Shown in pieces: positions 7,614 through 14,207 of a DNA stretch of 64,000 nucleotides. The number at the start of each line of letters is the position of its first letter. Positions within the stretch are counted from its first letter, which is position 1. The notes under the pieces were generated by a model. That model was not told where the DNA came from and did no database searches. It worked only from the letters and a program-made list of their open reading frames with translations. The stretch covers positions 2,170,001 to 2,234,000 of the forward strand of contig NZ_JAZHRV010000001.1 in NCBI RefSeq assembly GCF_036924595.1, read 5' to 3'. A program made the translations under genes and the position numbers. Origin of the DNA: Bradyrhizobium algeriense (GTDB lineage Bacteria; Pseudomonadota; Alphaproteobacteria; Rhizobiales; Xanthobacteraceae).

Positions 7614-7853
7614 ATGCCTCAAGAGAATTACGCTGCCAAGCAGCAACGGATCGGCGAGCGCCTGACGCGTGCGATGGCCAAGGCCCACATGGATCGCCGC
7701 GAGCTTGCCGAACTGACGGGCTACAGTGAGGCACAGATCGTGAGCTGGGAGCGCGGACGCGCGCGGCTGTACCCGATCGAGCTGATAAAGCTGTGTCATG
7801 CGCTCGACGTGATGCCGGAGTGGCTGCTGTGCTGGGAGCGCCGCCTCCATTGA
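7614..7853 (+). CDS. XRE-family helix-turn-helix regulator
   Basis: A 79-aa single-domain DNA-binding protein. The HTH reads RIGERLTRAMAKAHMDRRE, LAELTGYSEAQIVSWERGRA, then LYPIELIKLCHALDVMPEWL, matching the five-helix Cro/C1 fold; the recognition helix is SEAQIVSWERG. A GGGAGG ribosome site supports the ATG. There is no partner toxin or ligand domain, and the gene sits alone between two SRAP remnants, so its target is unknown. Resident codon use. Confidence 0.8.
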   Translation: MPQENYAAKQQRIGERLTRAMAKAHMDRRELAELTGYSEAQIVSWERGRARLYPIELIKLCHALDVMPEWLLCWERRLH

Positions 7854-7923
7854 TCAGCAGCGCCAGCGTTTTCCACCGTTATCCGTCATGCTGCAGCCCT
7901 GTCTTCCTTATCCCCGCCGCGCA

Positions 7924-8366
7924 TCATCCGGCAGCGGCCGCTAGCGCCTTGGCTTCATTCCACGGCGCGCGCATCCAGACGTCGTGCTCCTCCTCTATCA
8001 GCAGGATGACCGGCATGGCCTTTGGGTGGATCGGTTCGACGACCGCATTCGGCGTAGTGGTGAGAAAGCCGTAGACGTTATGCGGGCCGGGAATCGGTTT
8101 CGATTTCGTTCCGCGGTCGCCCTTGAACTCGGTCCAGATGCCGGCGAAGCAGGTCAGCGGCCGATCGTTGATCGCGAACCAGACCACGTCCTTTCTTCGT
8201 CTCCGGGTTCGGCTCCGGCGCGTACTCGGCAAAGCTGTTGAACCGGACCAGGCAGCGGTTTTCCGGCTTCAGCCCACATTCGCCAGTGCGGGGACGACGT
8301 GTCCCTGATGTTGGTGAGCGGCGGTCCGCCATTGCGAGGTGCGGGTGACGTGCCCCAGCGCATCAT
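7924..8366 (-). pseudogene. SRAP (SOS response-associated peptidase) gene, frameshifted
   Basis: SRAP proteins shield abasic sites in single-stranded DNA through an N-terminal Cys2. Here the family sequence is spread over three minus-strand frames: MMRWGTSPAPRNGGPPLTNI with RDTSSPHW (8366 to ~8280), LKPENRCLVRFNSFAEYA (~8272-8192) and WFAINDRPLTCFAGIWTE through NVYGFLTTTPN, HPKAMPVIL and APWNEAKAL (~8190-7924). At least two frameshifts separate them. The MCGR start with the catalytic cysteine is missing, replaced upstream by a DNA-ligase fragment on the other strand. Non-functional. Confidence 0.75.
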
Positions 8367-8446
8367 CGTCGGCTCTGGATGATTTCATTTCCATTGCGAA
8401 CATTGGAACTATGCTTCCTCGGCCGCCAGACGCCGACGTCGCGCCA

Positions 8447-8761
8447 GTCAAGGCCGTGCACAAGGGGAAATTCCCTGTCGTCGGCTTTGTCAAAGACCCG
8501 AGCGGCGTCGCCGCGCTGTATCTTGGCAAGCAGGAAGGCAAAGACCTTGTCTACATGGGCAAGGTCGGGACAGGCTGGTCGCGCACGGTCTCAAGCCAGA
8601 TCAGAAAGCAGCTCGACACTGTGGTCAGCCCGAAATCAAAGCTAACCAGACCTATCAGGAAGCCGAAGGCAACATGGGTAGAGCCAAAGTTCTATGCCGA
8701 TGTTGAGTACCGGGACATCACATCGGAAGGCTTGCTGCGGGCGAGTTCGTTCAAAGGTCTG
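8447..8761 (+). pseudogene. 3' fragment of an ATP-dependent DNA ligase (LigD type)
   Basis: About 105 codons from VKAVHKGKFPVVGFVKD through GKDLVYMGKVGTGWSRTVS and KPKATWVEPKFYADVEYRD to SSFKGL match the C-terminal OB-fold (ligase C-terminal domain) of the bacterial non-homologous end-joining ligase. The nucleotidyltransferase domain with its AMP-binding lysine is absent. After SSFKGL the frame stays open but no longer resembles ligase. The fragment begins within 80 bp of the broken SRAP gene on the opposite strand. Confidence 0.75.
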
Positions 8762-8914
8762 ATCAAGGGAACGGGGGCGCACCTAACCAGCCCGTTCTTA
8801 TGTCCGTTGCTGACCCCTTTGCGACATCAGCCGCGCGGGAATTTAGTAACGGCTAAAGCACTATGTATTCGTCGGAATGGCGCAGCCGGCCACTTGGGAT
8901 ATTGCGAGGGCCGA

Positions 8915-9385
8915 TTATCTGTATTCCGTTGCATATTTGCTGGCGATCTCGTTGACCTGCTCCCGAGTCAGCTGCTTTGGCGGGACCCCGGGCGGATTGC
9001 AGGTGTCGCGGAAAAAGCCATCCAAGCCAGCAGGCGCCATGATCCAGAGCAGGAGCAATTCGTGATCGGGATTGGCGAACCCATGCCAAGCATTCCTGGG
9101 AATGAATATCGTTCCGCCCTTCTCGAAAGGGTGTCATGTATCGTTCAATGCGAAAATTCCGCTGCCTTCCAGAACGTAGAAGGCTTCGTCCATCAGCAAG
9201 TGTCGGTGGATCGGAATACCCACACCGACCGTCACCTGCTGAGTCCCCAAGGCAAGACTGTCCGAGCCCGTGGCAGGGCCGACCTTGATGAAGATATTGC
9301 CGACGTCGCGAAAATGAACGAGATGTTCGCCTTCGGCGGGGCCAAGTACATATCCTTGCGACGCCGCGGACTGAGCCTGGGTCAT
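8915..9385 (-). pseudogene. cupin-domain protein with one in-frame stop
   Basis: A minus-strand gene of 157 codons with a clear GGAGGA ribosome site. It codes for a small cupin: VGVGIPIHRHLLMDEAFYVL is the first metal-binding motif (H-x-H, then E) and GTIFIPRNAWHGFANPD the second (P-x-x-x-x-H). Between them, codon 84 (9134-9136) is TGA where Arg would be expected (ALNDT-stop-HPFEKGG). Everything after the stop stays in frame to the TAA at 8915. Cupins of this type are often sugar-, antibiotic- or dioxygenase-like metal proteins. One C-to-T change would explain the stop. Confidence 0.75.
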
Positions 9386-9675
9386 GCTGTTCCTCCGATC
9401 CGATGGATACTACTTGAATGGTATCATTCAGCACCTCATGCATCCAACGGCCTCCAACGTCGGTTCTTGGCACTTTTGCGAAGTGCCAACCGGCACGGAG
9501 AGTGTCTGCATATCGGGGTAGACCGGAAGTGGTCGGCCTAAATTTTTGGGTCGCTGATTTCACGACATATTGGTCGACTTCTCTCCCGTAAGGGCGCACC
9601 GTTCCTGTGACGCTTGAACTGAAGCGTCCCAACGTTTGCGTAAACTTATCTAAACCACGCTCAAGGCGGCCTAAC

Positions 9676-9957
9676 ATGCGCGCCCCAGACCCCGTCGTAA
9701 CGTTTGTTGTAGTTCTCGTAATCGGCCTTGCCGCTGGCTTTCTGTTCGACCGGCTTGCGGGGCCGTCATGGCTTGCTCGTCAATTCTCCGGATCAACCCG
9801 CGGCATCGTCACAAGCGCATTGGTGGGTACGGCTGGCGCGTTGATTGGCTATCACATCGCGGTGCTTATCGCGCTCGGCGGCGGGATAGTGACGTCGGTA
9901 ATTGCAGCGGCGCTCGGGGCGACTGTGGTGCTGTTCACTTGGCGGATGGCTAAATAA
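9676..9957 (+). CDS. GlsB/YeaQ/YmgE-type small membrane protein
   Basis: A 93-aa protein from ATG 9676, which is preceded by a weak AAGGCGG site (an upstream ATG at 9607 would add a basic 23-residue extension and is less likely). It has three hydrophobic segments: VVTFVVVLVIGLAAGFLF, a glycine-rich IVTSALVGTAGALIGYHI and TSVIAAALGATVVLF. This is the glycine-zipper layout of the transglycosylase-associated (GlsB/YeaQ/YmgE) family of inner-membrane proteins, often linked to stress. It stands alone among remnants. Confidence 0.7.
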   Translation: MRAPDPVVTFVVVLVIGLAAGFLFDRLAGPSWLARQFSGSTRGIVTSALVGTAGALIGYHIAVLIALGGGIVTSVIAAALGATVVLFTWRMAK

Positions 9958-9997
9958 TAAATATTTCTGCTCGTGGGGCACTTTCGAGACATGCCGA

Positions 9998-10111
9998 CCG
10001 ACGCGGAACGCCCTCGATATAGGCGCCGGTGCGCTGCGCGAGCAGCACCGCCGTTTCGAGCGTGGATTGCATGGTCGGGGTGCTTTTGGTTGGTACCAAA
10101 ATCGTCTTCAG
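9998..10111 (-). pseudogene. N-terminal fragment of a universal stress protein
   Basis: About 38 codons read LKTILVPTKSTPTMQSTLE, TAVLLAQRTGAYIEGVP. This is the first beta-strand and helix of the UspA fold (K-x-I-L-V-P-T ... A-x-x-L-A-x-R), as in Bradyrhizobium Usp paralogues. The sequence diverges afterwards and stops within 20 codons; the ATP-binding G-x-x-G-x-x-G part is missing. Confidence 0.6.
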
Positions 10112-10646
10112 CGTCAGCCCCGCTCGTTGCAAATGAACGATAGTCCCACGCAGCCAAGACGGCACAGACTTTCGACAGGCTAAACCTTCGAGCAAGACCG
10201 CCAAGACTTCGGCCTAAAGGTTCCGTCGGCGTTGCTTGTGACCCAGCCGAGGTGATCGAATAAACGGGAGTGATATCGCTTATTGGCCGACTCGAGTGCG
10301 CCGCACTGCAGCATTTCGCTCCCGCGAACCGACCGTCCCCTCGCGCCTTTTGATGATCAGGGCTATTCTTTCTCTCCGATCGTGGTTTCGGCGAAGCGCG
10401 TGAATGGCAAGAAATGAGCCGCACAGCTTTCGTTGGTGATCAAATGGCGCACAGCGGCCAAAAGGGCTTCGGCATGACCAAGCACGGCCGATCAGGGCAC
10501 GCGACCCGATCGCCGCGTTTCCGCTTCCTGCAGAAGCTCGAAGCACAAAGGAACGATCGCAGGGACCGCTCTCGGATCAAGGACCCGAAACAGTCTGTCG
10601 AAGAGCTATTCCATCCCCGGAAGCCAACATGAACCTGACGAACTAG
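10112..10646 (-). other. degraded region with one interrupted helical frame
   Basis: No intact gene. On the minus strand a frame reads LFDRLFRVLDPRAVPAI, VPLCFELLQEAETRRSG, meets a stop, then LGHAEALLAAVRHLITNES, FLPFTRFAETTIGEKE and stops at 10373. The run has protein-like helical character but at least two internal stops, and I do not recognise it. It is probably another dead gene. Confidence 0.25.
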
Positions 10647-10651
10647 CTAAG

Positions 10652-11690
10652 TGTGAACTTTCAGGAGGTTGTCCATTCGGGCCCGGCCGTGAACGCTGAT
10701 GTCGCCAAACACACAGTGATTCGCGGGGGACCGAATGGACACTCACAAGAATGCGCCTCTGACGCCCAAAGGTCGAGAGGCCATGGTGCGAAGCGTTGTT
10801 GAGGGAGGGCTGAGCAAGGCAGCCGCCGCGCGGCAGTTCAATATTACGCCGAAGACCGCCGCCAAATGGGTCAACCGTTTCCGCACAGAAGGTGTGGATG
10901 GGTTGCGGGATCGTTCCTCACGGCCTCATTCATTGCCAAGCCAAACCCCAGCGGCCGCGTGTGCCGCCGTCGAGGCGTTGCGCCGACAGCGCTACACGGG
11001 CAAGCAGATCGCTACTGAGGTCGGGGTATCGGCAGCGACCGTCAGCCGCATCCTGCGCCGGCTCGGGCTGAATAGGCTCGCCGCGCTGGAGCCAGCCGAG
11101 CCGATCCGCCGCTATGAGCGCGAGCACCCGGGCGAGCTTATCCATCTCGATATCAAGAAGCTCGGCCGGATCGGCTCGGTGGGACATCGCATCACCGGGC
11201 GGTATCCTGGCGCGATCAACCGCCACCATGGCATCGGCTGGGAGTTCGTCCATGTCTGCATCGATGATGCTTCGCGCGTCGCCTTCGTCCAGGTCATGAC
11301 CGATCAGCGCAAGGAAAGTGCTGTGGCTTTCCTTGCGGCCGCCGTCGCTTATTTCGCCAGGCTCGGAGTCCGCGTCGAGCGCGTGATGACGGATAATGGC
11401 TCGTGCTACCGCTCAGAGAGCTTCCGAGCAGCTTGTAAACGCCTCGGCCTTCGCCAAATCTTCACCAAGCCTTATACGCCCAAGACCAACGGCAAAGCCG
11501 AGCGCTTCATCCAAACCGCGCTTCGCGAATGGGCTTATGCGCAGGCCTACCAGAACTCAGACCAGCGAACGGCCGAACTGCCCAACTGGCTGCATCGCTA
11601 CAATTGGCACCGGCCGCATGGTAGCCTGAAGGCCAACACTCCCATCAGCCGACTCGGTCTAGCCGGGAACAACCTCTTGAGGCTCCACAA
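10652..11690 (+). mobile_element. IS481-family insertion sequence
   Basis: An intact-looking 1039-bp element with one transposase gene. Left end TGTGAACTTTCAGGAGGTTG and the reverse complement of the right end, TTGTGGAGCCTCAAGAGGTT, form imperfect terminal inverted repeats (the GAGGTTGT block is shared). Five bases, CTAAG, flank it directly on both sides (10647-10651 and 11691-11695) and look like the target duplication. The transposase stop codon falls in the right flank. Exact ends are inferred from the repeat alignment and could be off by 1-2 nt. Confidence 0.75.
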
Positions 11691-11694
11691 CTAA
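10735..11694 (+). CDS. IS481-family transposase
   Basis: A 319-aa DDE transposase. Residues 1-100 carry two helix-turn-helix units (LSKAAAARQFNITPKTAAKW; GKQIATEVGVSAATVSRIL). The rve catalytic core follows, with LIHLDIKKL (first Asp), RVMTDNGSCYRS (second Asp) and KTNGKAERFIQT (Glu), then the NWHRPHGSL box. The protein is full length with no frameshift, so it may be active. Its TAA stop lies in the duplicated target CTAAG rather than inside the element. Confidence 0.9.
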   Translation: MDTHKNAPLTPKGREAMVRSVVEGGLSKAAAARQFNITPKTAAKWVNRFRTEGVDGLRDRSSRPHSLPSQTPAAACAAVEALRRQRYTGKQIATEVGVSAATVSRILRRLGLNRLAALEPAEPIRRYEREHPGELIHLDIKKLGRIGSVGHRITGRYPGAINRHHGIGWEFVHVCIDDASRVAFVQVMTDQRKESAVAFLAAAVAYFARLGVRVERVMTDNGSCYRSESFRAACKRLGLRQIFTKPYTPKTNGKAERFIQTALREWAYAQAYQNSDQRTAELPNWLHRYNWHRPHGSLKANTPISRLGLAGNNLLRLHN

Positions 11695-11882
11695 GTCCGG
11701 GTCTACGTCGGTTGCTGGAGGAAAAACGGACTACGTTTGCGCTGTTAGAGACTTCCGAGTCTGACCCAAAAGGAGACTGACGCGAGCGGGATCCCTAGGT
11801 GCGACGTGGAGTCAGGGCCAAGGCCCCAGGAACTAAGGTTTCTCACGCCAGTTGCTTGAAGAGAAGCTAAGGGAGAACTCCC

Positions 11883-12137
11883 ATGGACAAGACCGACGCC
11901 TCTGCGATGACCGAAGCTTCCGGGCTGACGAGCGACCAGGAGCGGATCGAGCACGCTTCCGAGGCCATACGTGACATGACTGACGACATGACGGGCAATT
12001 CCGCACCGCTTGCGCCAAGGTCGCGATCGCTTACCGAACCCCTGGCCGATCACTTGCGCCGGATGACGCTTGCGGCTCCCCTACACTCGTTGGTGATAGC
12101 GTTCTTGCTCGGCACGTTTGTAGGTCGACGATACTGA
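11883..12137 (+). CDS. small C-terminally anchored membrane protein
   Basis: An 84-aa protein with a GGGAG ribosome site. Residues 1-60 are polar and acidic; residues 61-84 (MTLAAPLHSLVIAFLLGT, FVGRRY) form one transmembrane helix with a basic cap. The layout resembles the ElaB/YqjD/DUF883 group, in which P-L-x-S-L-x-x-A-F-L-L-G and a terminal R-R are typical, although those are usually longer and lysine-rich. Function unknown. Confidence 0.6.
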   Translation: MDKTDASAMTEASGLTSDQERIEHASEAIRDMTDDMTGNSAPLAPRSRSLTEPLADHLRRMTLAAPLHSLVIAFLLGTFVGRRY

Positions 12138-12315
12138 ACTGCGCGGTAGTGAGTCAAAGACGCGATCCCGCGGGGAGGGTAGCTTCTGGCGGATTGTGTT
12201 GAAGAAGTCCGCGAACTGGCAATTTGGGATCGGACAATGCGACCGGCGCACGGGTGCTTGGTTGTGCCTAAGCGGGCTGGAGCGCAGGGATCGGGATCAG
12301 CTTTGCGAGTTTCCG

Positions 12316-12390
12316 GCCGAGCTGGCAGAACCAGCGATAAGCGAGGTTCAGGTGCACCTCCTCGCACAACCGCCGTTCGGAACGAACGCC
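12316..12390 (-). pseudogene. fragment of an IS5/IS1182-type transposase
   Basis: The minus strand reads GVRSERRLCEEVHLNLAYRW followed by FCQLG. This is the strongly conserved N-terminal DUF772 segment of IS5-group (IS1182-like) transposases (G-I-R-S-E-R-R-L-C-E-E-V-H-L-N-L-A-Y-R-W-F-C). Only about 25 codons survive. The fragment is joined in frame to a tyrosine-integrase fragment at about 12388. Confidence 0.65.
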
Positions 12391-12541
12391 GATCTTCCGC
12401 CGTTCTTCCACGTATTCGAGGACCCTGCTCGACGAGGTGCTTGTGGACGGGCACGCGGCGCAGCCGCTTGCCCTTAGTGACCTCGGGCCTGAGCACGAAG
12501 CACCAATGCCCGATGATCAGCTGGACGTCGGAAGTGAAATC
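12388..12541 (-). pseudogene. fragment of a tyrosine recombinase (phage-type integrase)
   Basis: The minus strand reads DFTSDVQLIIGHWCFVLR, PEVTKGKRLRRVPVHKHLVE, QG, then after a frameshift LEYVEERRKIG. It corresponds to the catalytic-domain stretch of island integrases that precedes the H-x-x-R box (R-P-E-x-T-K-x-x-x-x-R-x-V-P-x-H-x-H-L-x-E-Q-G-F-L-x-x-V). Neither catalytic Arg nor Tyr motif is intact. It is consistent with this region being former mobile DNA. Confidence 0.6.
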
Positions 12542-12645
12542 GCGTCATGACCCAAGCCGAACAACGCTTGAGCCATAGTTATCTCCGCTCTAACTAGCGG
12601 GCCGAATCTCCGTTTGCGGGTCGCCGCGACGGCGGCCGGGAGCGG

Positions 12646-12712
12646 GATGCGAACCAGGGACGTGGTCTCCAGGAGATGCACGACGGTTGCCAGAACTTTT
12701 CGTCTCCCGCCG
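12646..12712 (-). pseudogene. short fragment resembling DNA topoisomerase IB
   Basis: The minus strand reads GRRKVLATVVHLLETTSLVR. Type IB topoisomerases of rhizobia carry R-E-K-V-L-A-x-V-V-x-L-L-E-T-T-L-I-R-V-G-N at the corresponding place. Only this segment is recognisable; flanking sequence is scrambled between frames. The Arg/Tyr active-site motifs are absent. Confidence 0.4.
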
Positions 12713-12787
12713 GAAACCCCGCTTTCTTCCTGCGGCGCACACAGTTCTCCGCGGGCGCCGCTTCGATTGACGAATTTGCCACGCCCA

Positions 12788-12994
12788 TCAGTCGAGCGAT
12801 TTCTCGAGCTTTTGTGCCGCCCGAAAGTCATCCATGTGATGTAGGTTCGGGCCGTATGCGGCCTCCTTCGTCAGGAGGTGATAGATCCTTCCTACCACGA
12901 TCTGGAGATGCCTCATCCGTCCGACGGGCATCGCCCGAGCCTTGCAAAGGGCTCGGACAGCATGGGCTCGGAAATAGTGAAAAGCGTCCGACAT
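12788..12994 (-). CDS. small hypothetical protein (68 aa)
   Basis: The minus strand from ATG 12994 reads MSDAFHYFRAHAVRALCKAR, then MPVGRMRHLQIVVGRIYHLL and NLHHMDDFRAAQKLEKSLD. The composition (helical, basic, then an acidic/aromatic end) looks like a real protein, and similar short orphans with H-H-x-D-D-F-R-A-A-x-K-L-E exist, as far as I recall, in Bradyrhizobium. No convincing ribosome site precedes this ATG; the frame continues 28 codons further upstream to 13078. It may be truncated. Confidence 0.4.
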   Translation of the reverse strand: MSDAFHYFRAHAVRALCKARAMPVGRMRHLQIVVGRIYHLLTKEAAYGPNLHHMDDFRAAQKLEKSLD

Positions 12995-13076
12995 GCGGAT
13001 CCAACGTCCGTCGGGGATTTTGGTTCTTCCGCCCGCCCCTCCAGGAACCCCTCGGAGATCACCTGGTTGAAAAGGC

Positions 13077-13289
13077 ATGACAAGAATTCTCTACGAAAGC
13101 GCCAACGGTGACGTCTGGCGGCTGGTCCGCGATCCGCAGTCGGGTGTCGCGATGGTGGAGCACAAGCCCAATGCCAGCTCCGGGGGACGTGCGTCCCTGA
13201 TCGAAATCGGAAAATTCCTTCGAGCTGGCGCCAACGGTCCCGAACACCAGGCTCTACTCCAGTTGATCGGCACCCTGGTCAACGACTGA
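13077..13289 (+). CDS. conserved small hypothetical protein (70 aa)
   Basis: Starts MTRILYESANGDVWRLVRD and continues with VAMVEHKPNASSGGRAS, IEIGKFLRAGANGPEHQALL. This is a small rhizobial orphan family with a conserved N-G-D-x-W-x-L front and a G-P-E-H-Q-A-L-L-x-L-I-G-x-L back end. It is soluble, with no signal. The AAAAGG upstream is a modest ribosome site. Function unknown; it stands alone between remnants. Confidence 0.7.
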   Translation: MTRILYESANGDVWRLVRDPQSGVAMVEHKPNASSGGRASLIEIGKFLRAGANGPEHQALLQLIGTLVND

Positions 13290-13355
13290 CGAGCGTCAGG
13301 AAGGTCGACTGGCCGCCGACTGCATTGGCGGTCTGCGCGCGAGGGTCGAGTTGGA

Positions 13356-13508
13356 CACTATGCGATCGAGGATTTCGATGCCGCGACGCGGGCGTGGTTT
13401 CTATTCGTACTCGCGATGGACAGCCTGTGCCGCGCCATCGGCACCTCGGACATGTACCCATTCGTGTTGACGCGCCCGGTGATCGGCAAGCTGGCGTTTA
13501 TTCAATAG
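13356..13508 (+). pseudogene. C-terminal stub of a zinc-peptidase-like protein (COG4307 type)
   Basis: Fifty codons read HYAIEDFDAATRAWFLFV, LAMDSLCRAIGTSDMYPFVL, TRPVIGKLAFIQ and stop. This resembles the C-terminus of the COG4307 family of putative zinc-ribbon metallopeptidases (A-x-N-x-L-N-R-S-x-G-x-x-D-L-Y-P-F-V-L-x-x-x-V-x-x-K-L-x-F-I). The zinc ribbon and the HExxH motif are absent, so this is only the end of a lost gene. Confidence 0.5.
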
Positions 13509-13692
13509 CTGGTTCAACGCGAGCGGTCGGCATTACCGCCGACTCCGGCGGCGGGGTAGGGGGACAGTCGCCCAGGTGACGTTCCCTTGAAACAAAGCCG
13601 GTCTAATCGCATTGTAGCACATCACCGGCAATGGTCAGCCAAAGACGCGGGTGGAGATAGTGTGTGCTCCCGATATGATACAGGAGGTGCGC

Positions 13693-13863
13693 ATGTGCGA
13701 TTTGTGCCGCGAGCTGGACTATAAGATCGAAGCGTGTCGGAGATTAGAAAACTCAACCAATGACAAGCTAACGCGCGAAGCTCTCGCTGACCTCATCAGG
13801 GAATACGAGGAAGACAAAGTCAGGCTCCATCCACACCAGTCGGAGGAGGCATGGCGAAGTTAA
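13693..13863 (+). CDS. 56-aa hypothetical protein with N-terminal CxxC
   Basis: A strong AGGAGGTG site lies 5 nt before ATG 13693, which selects it over an ATG 42 nt upstream. The protein starts MCDLCRELDYKIEACRRLEN and continues as an acidic/basic helix (LADLIREYEEDKVRLHP). The C-x-x-C plus a third Cys could bind a metal or a disulfide partner. The family is unknown to me. It is the last small gene before the glycogen block. Confidence 0.55.
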   Translation: MCDLCRELDYKIEACRRLENSTNDKLTREALADLIREYEEDKVRLHPHQSEEAWRS

Positions 13864-14089
13864 GTTGCTTCGCAGTGTTCAATCCTGCGCAAGCCTTATG
13901 CTCGACGGATTGAGCGGCGAGTTGCAAAAGATGGCTCTGCGCTAACTCACCGGCACGCCGTCCGTAATGTCAGTATTGAACGTAGCCGATGGCCGGTAGA
14001 GTCCCTTCGCTTCAGACACGGGCCCGGATCGAGCGGCATACAAAGACTTTGGATCGCTAAAGCTGCGGGAGTTCAAGGGTCGCTCCGAA

Positions 14090-14175
14090 CAAGGGCGGCT
14101 GCTTTTTATGCCTGGTGGGTGACGGGAACCAAAGCATGGATAGCGCTTTTACTGGATAGCGCACAGCCGCCCTTG
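14090..14175 (+). promoter_or_regulatory. 12-bp perfect inverted repeat and doubled box upstream of glgX
   Basis: CAAGGGCGGCTG (14090-14101) and CAGCCGCCCTTG (14164-14175) are exact reverse complements separated by 62 nt. The interior holds two copies of TGGATAGCGC, 16 nt apart start to start. The arrangement ends 32 nt before the glgX ATG, so it would lie in the promoter or 5' leader; no T-run follows, so it is not a terminator. The rest of 13864-14089 shows nothing I recognise. Confidence 0.5.
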
Positions 14176-14207
14176 CGCGTTGCAGGGGATGCGTCCCGGG
14201 ATTGTTC

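Noticed and set aside
8339..9541. A 400-codon plus-strand open frame
   Set aside because: Only codons ~37-141 are protein-like (LigD tail). The rest is antisense to the cupin gene and composition-driven.
8853..9677. A 274-codon minus-strand open frame
   Set aside because: It is out of frame with the cupin gene it covers; the cupin frame (8915-9385) has the ribosome site and metal motifs.
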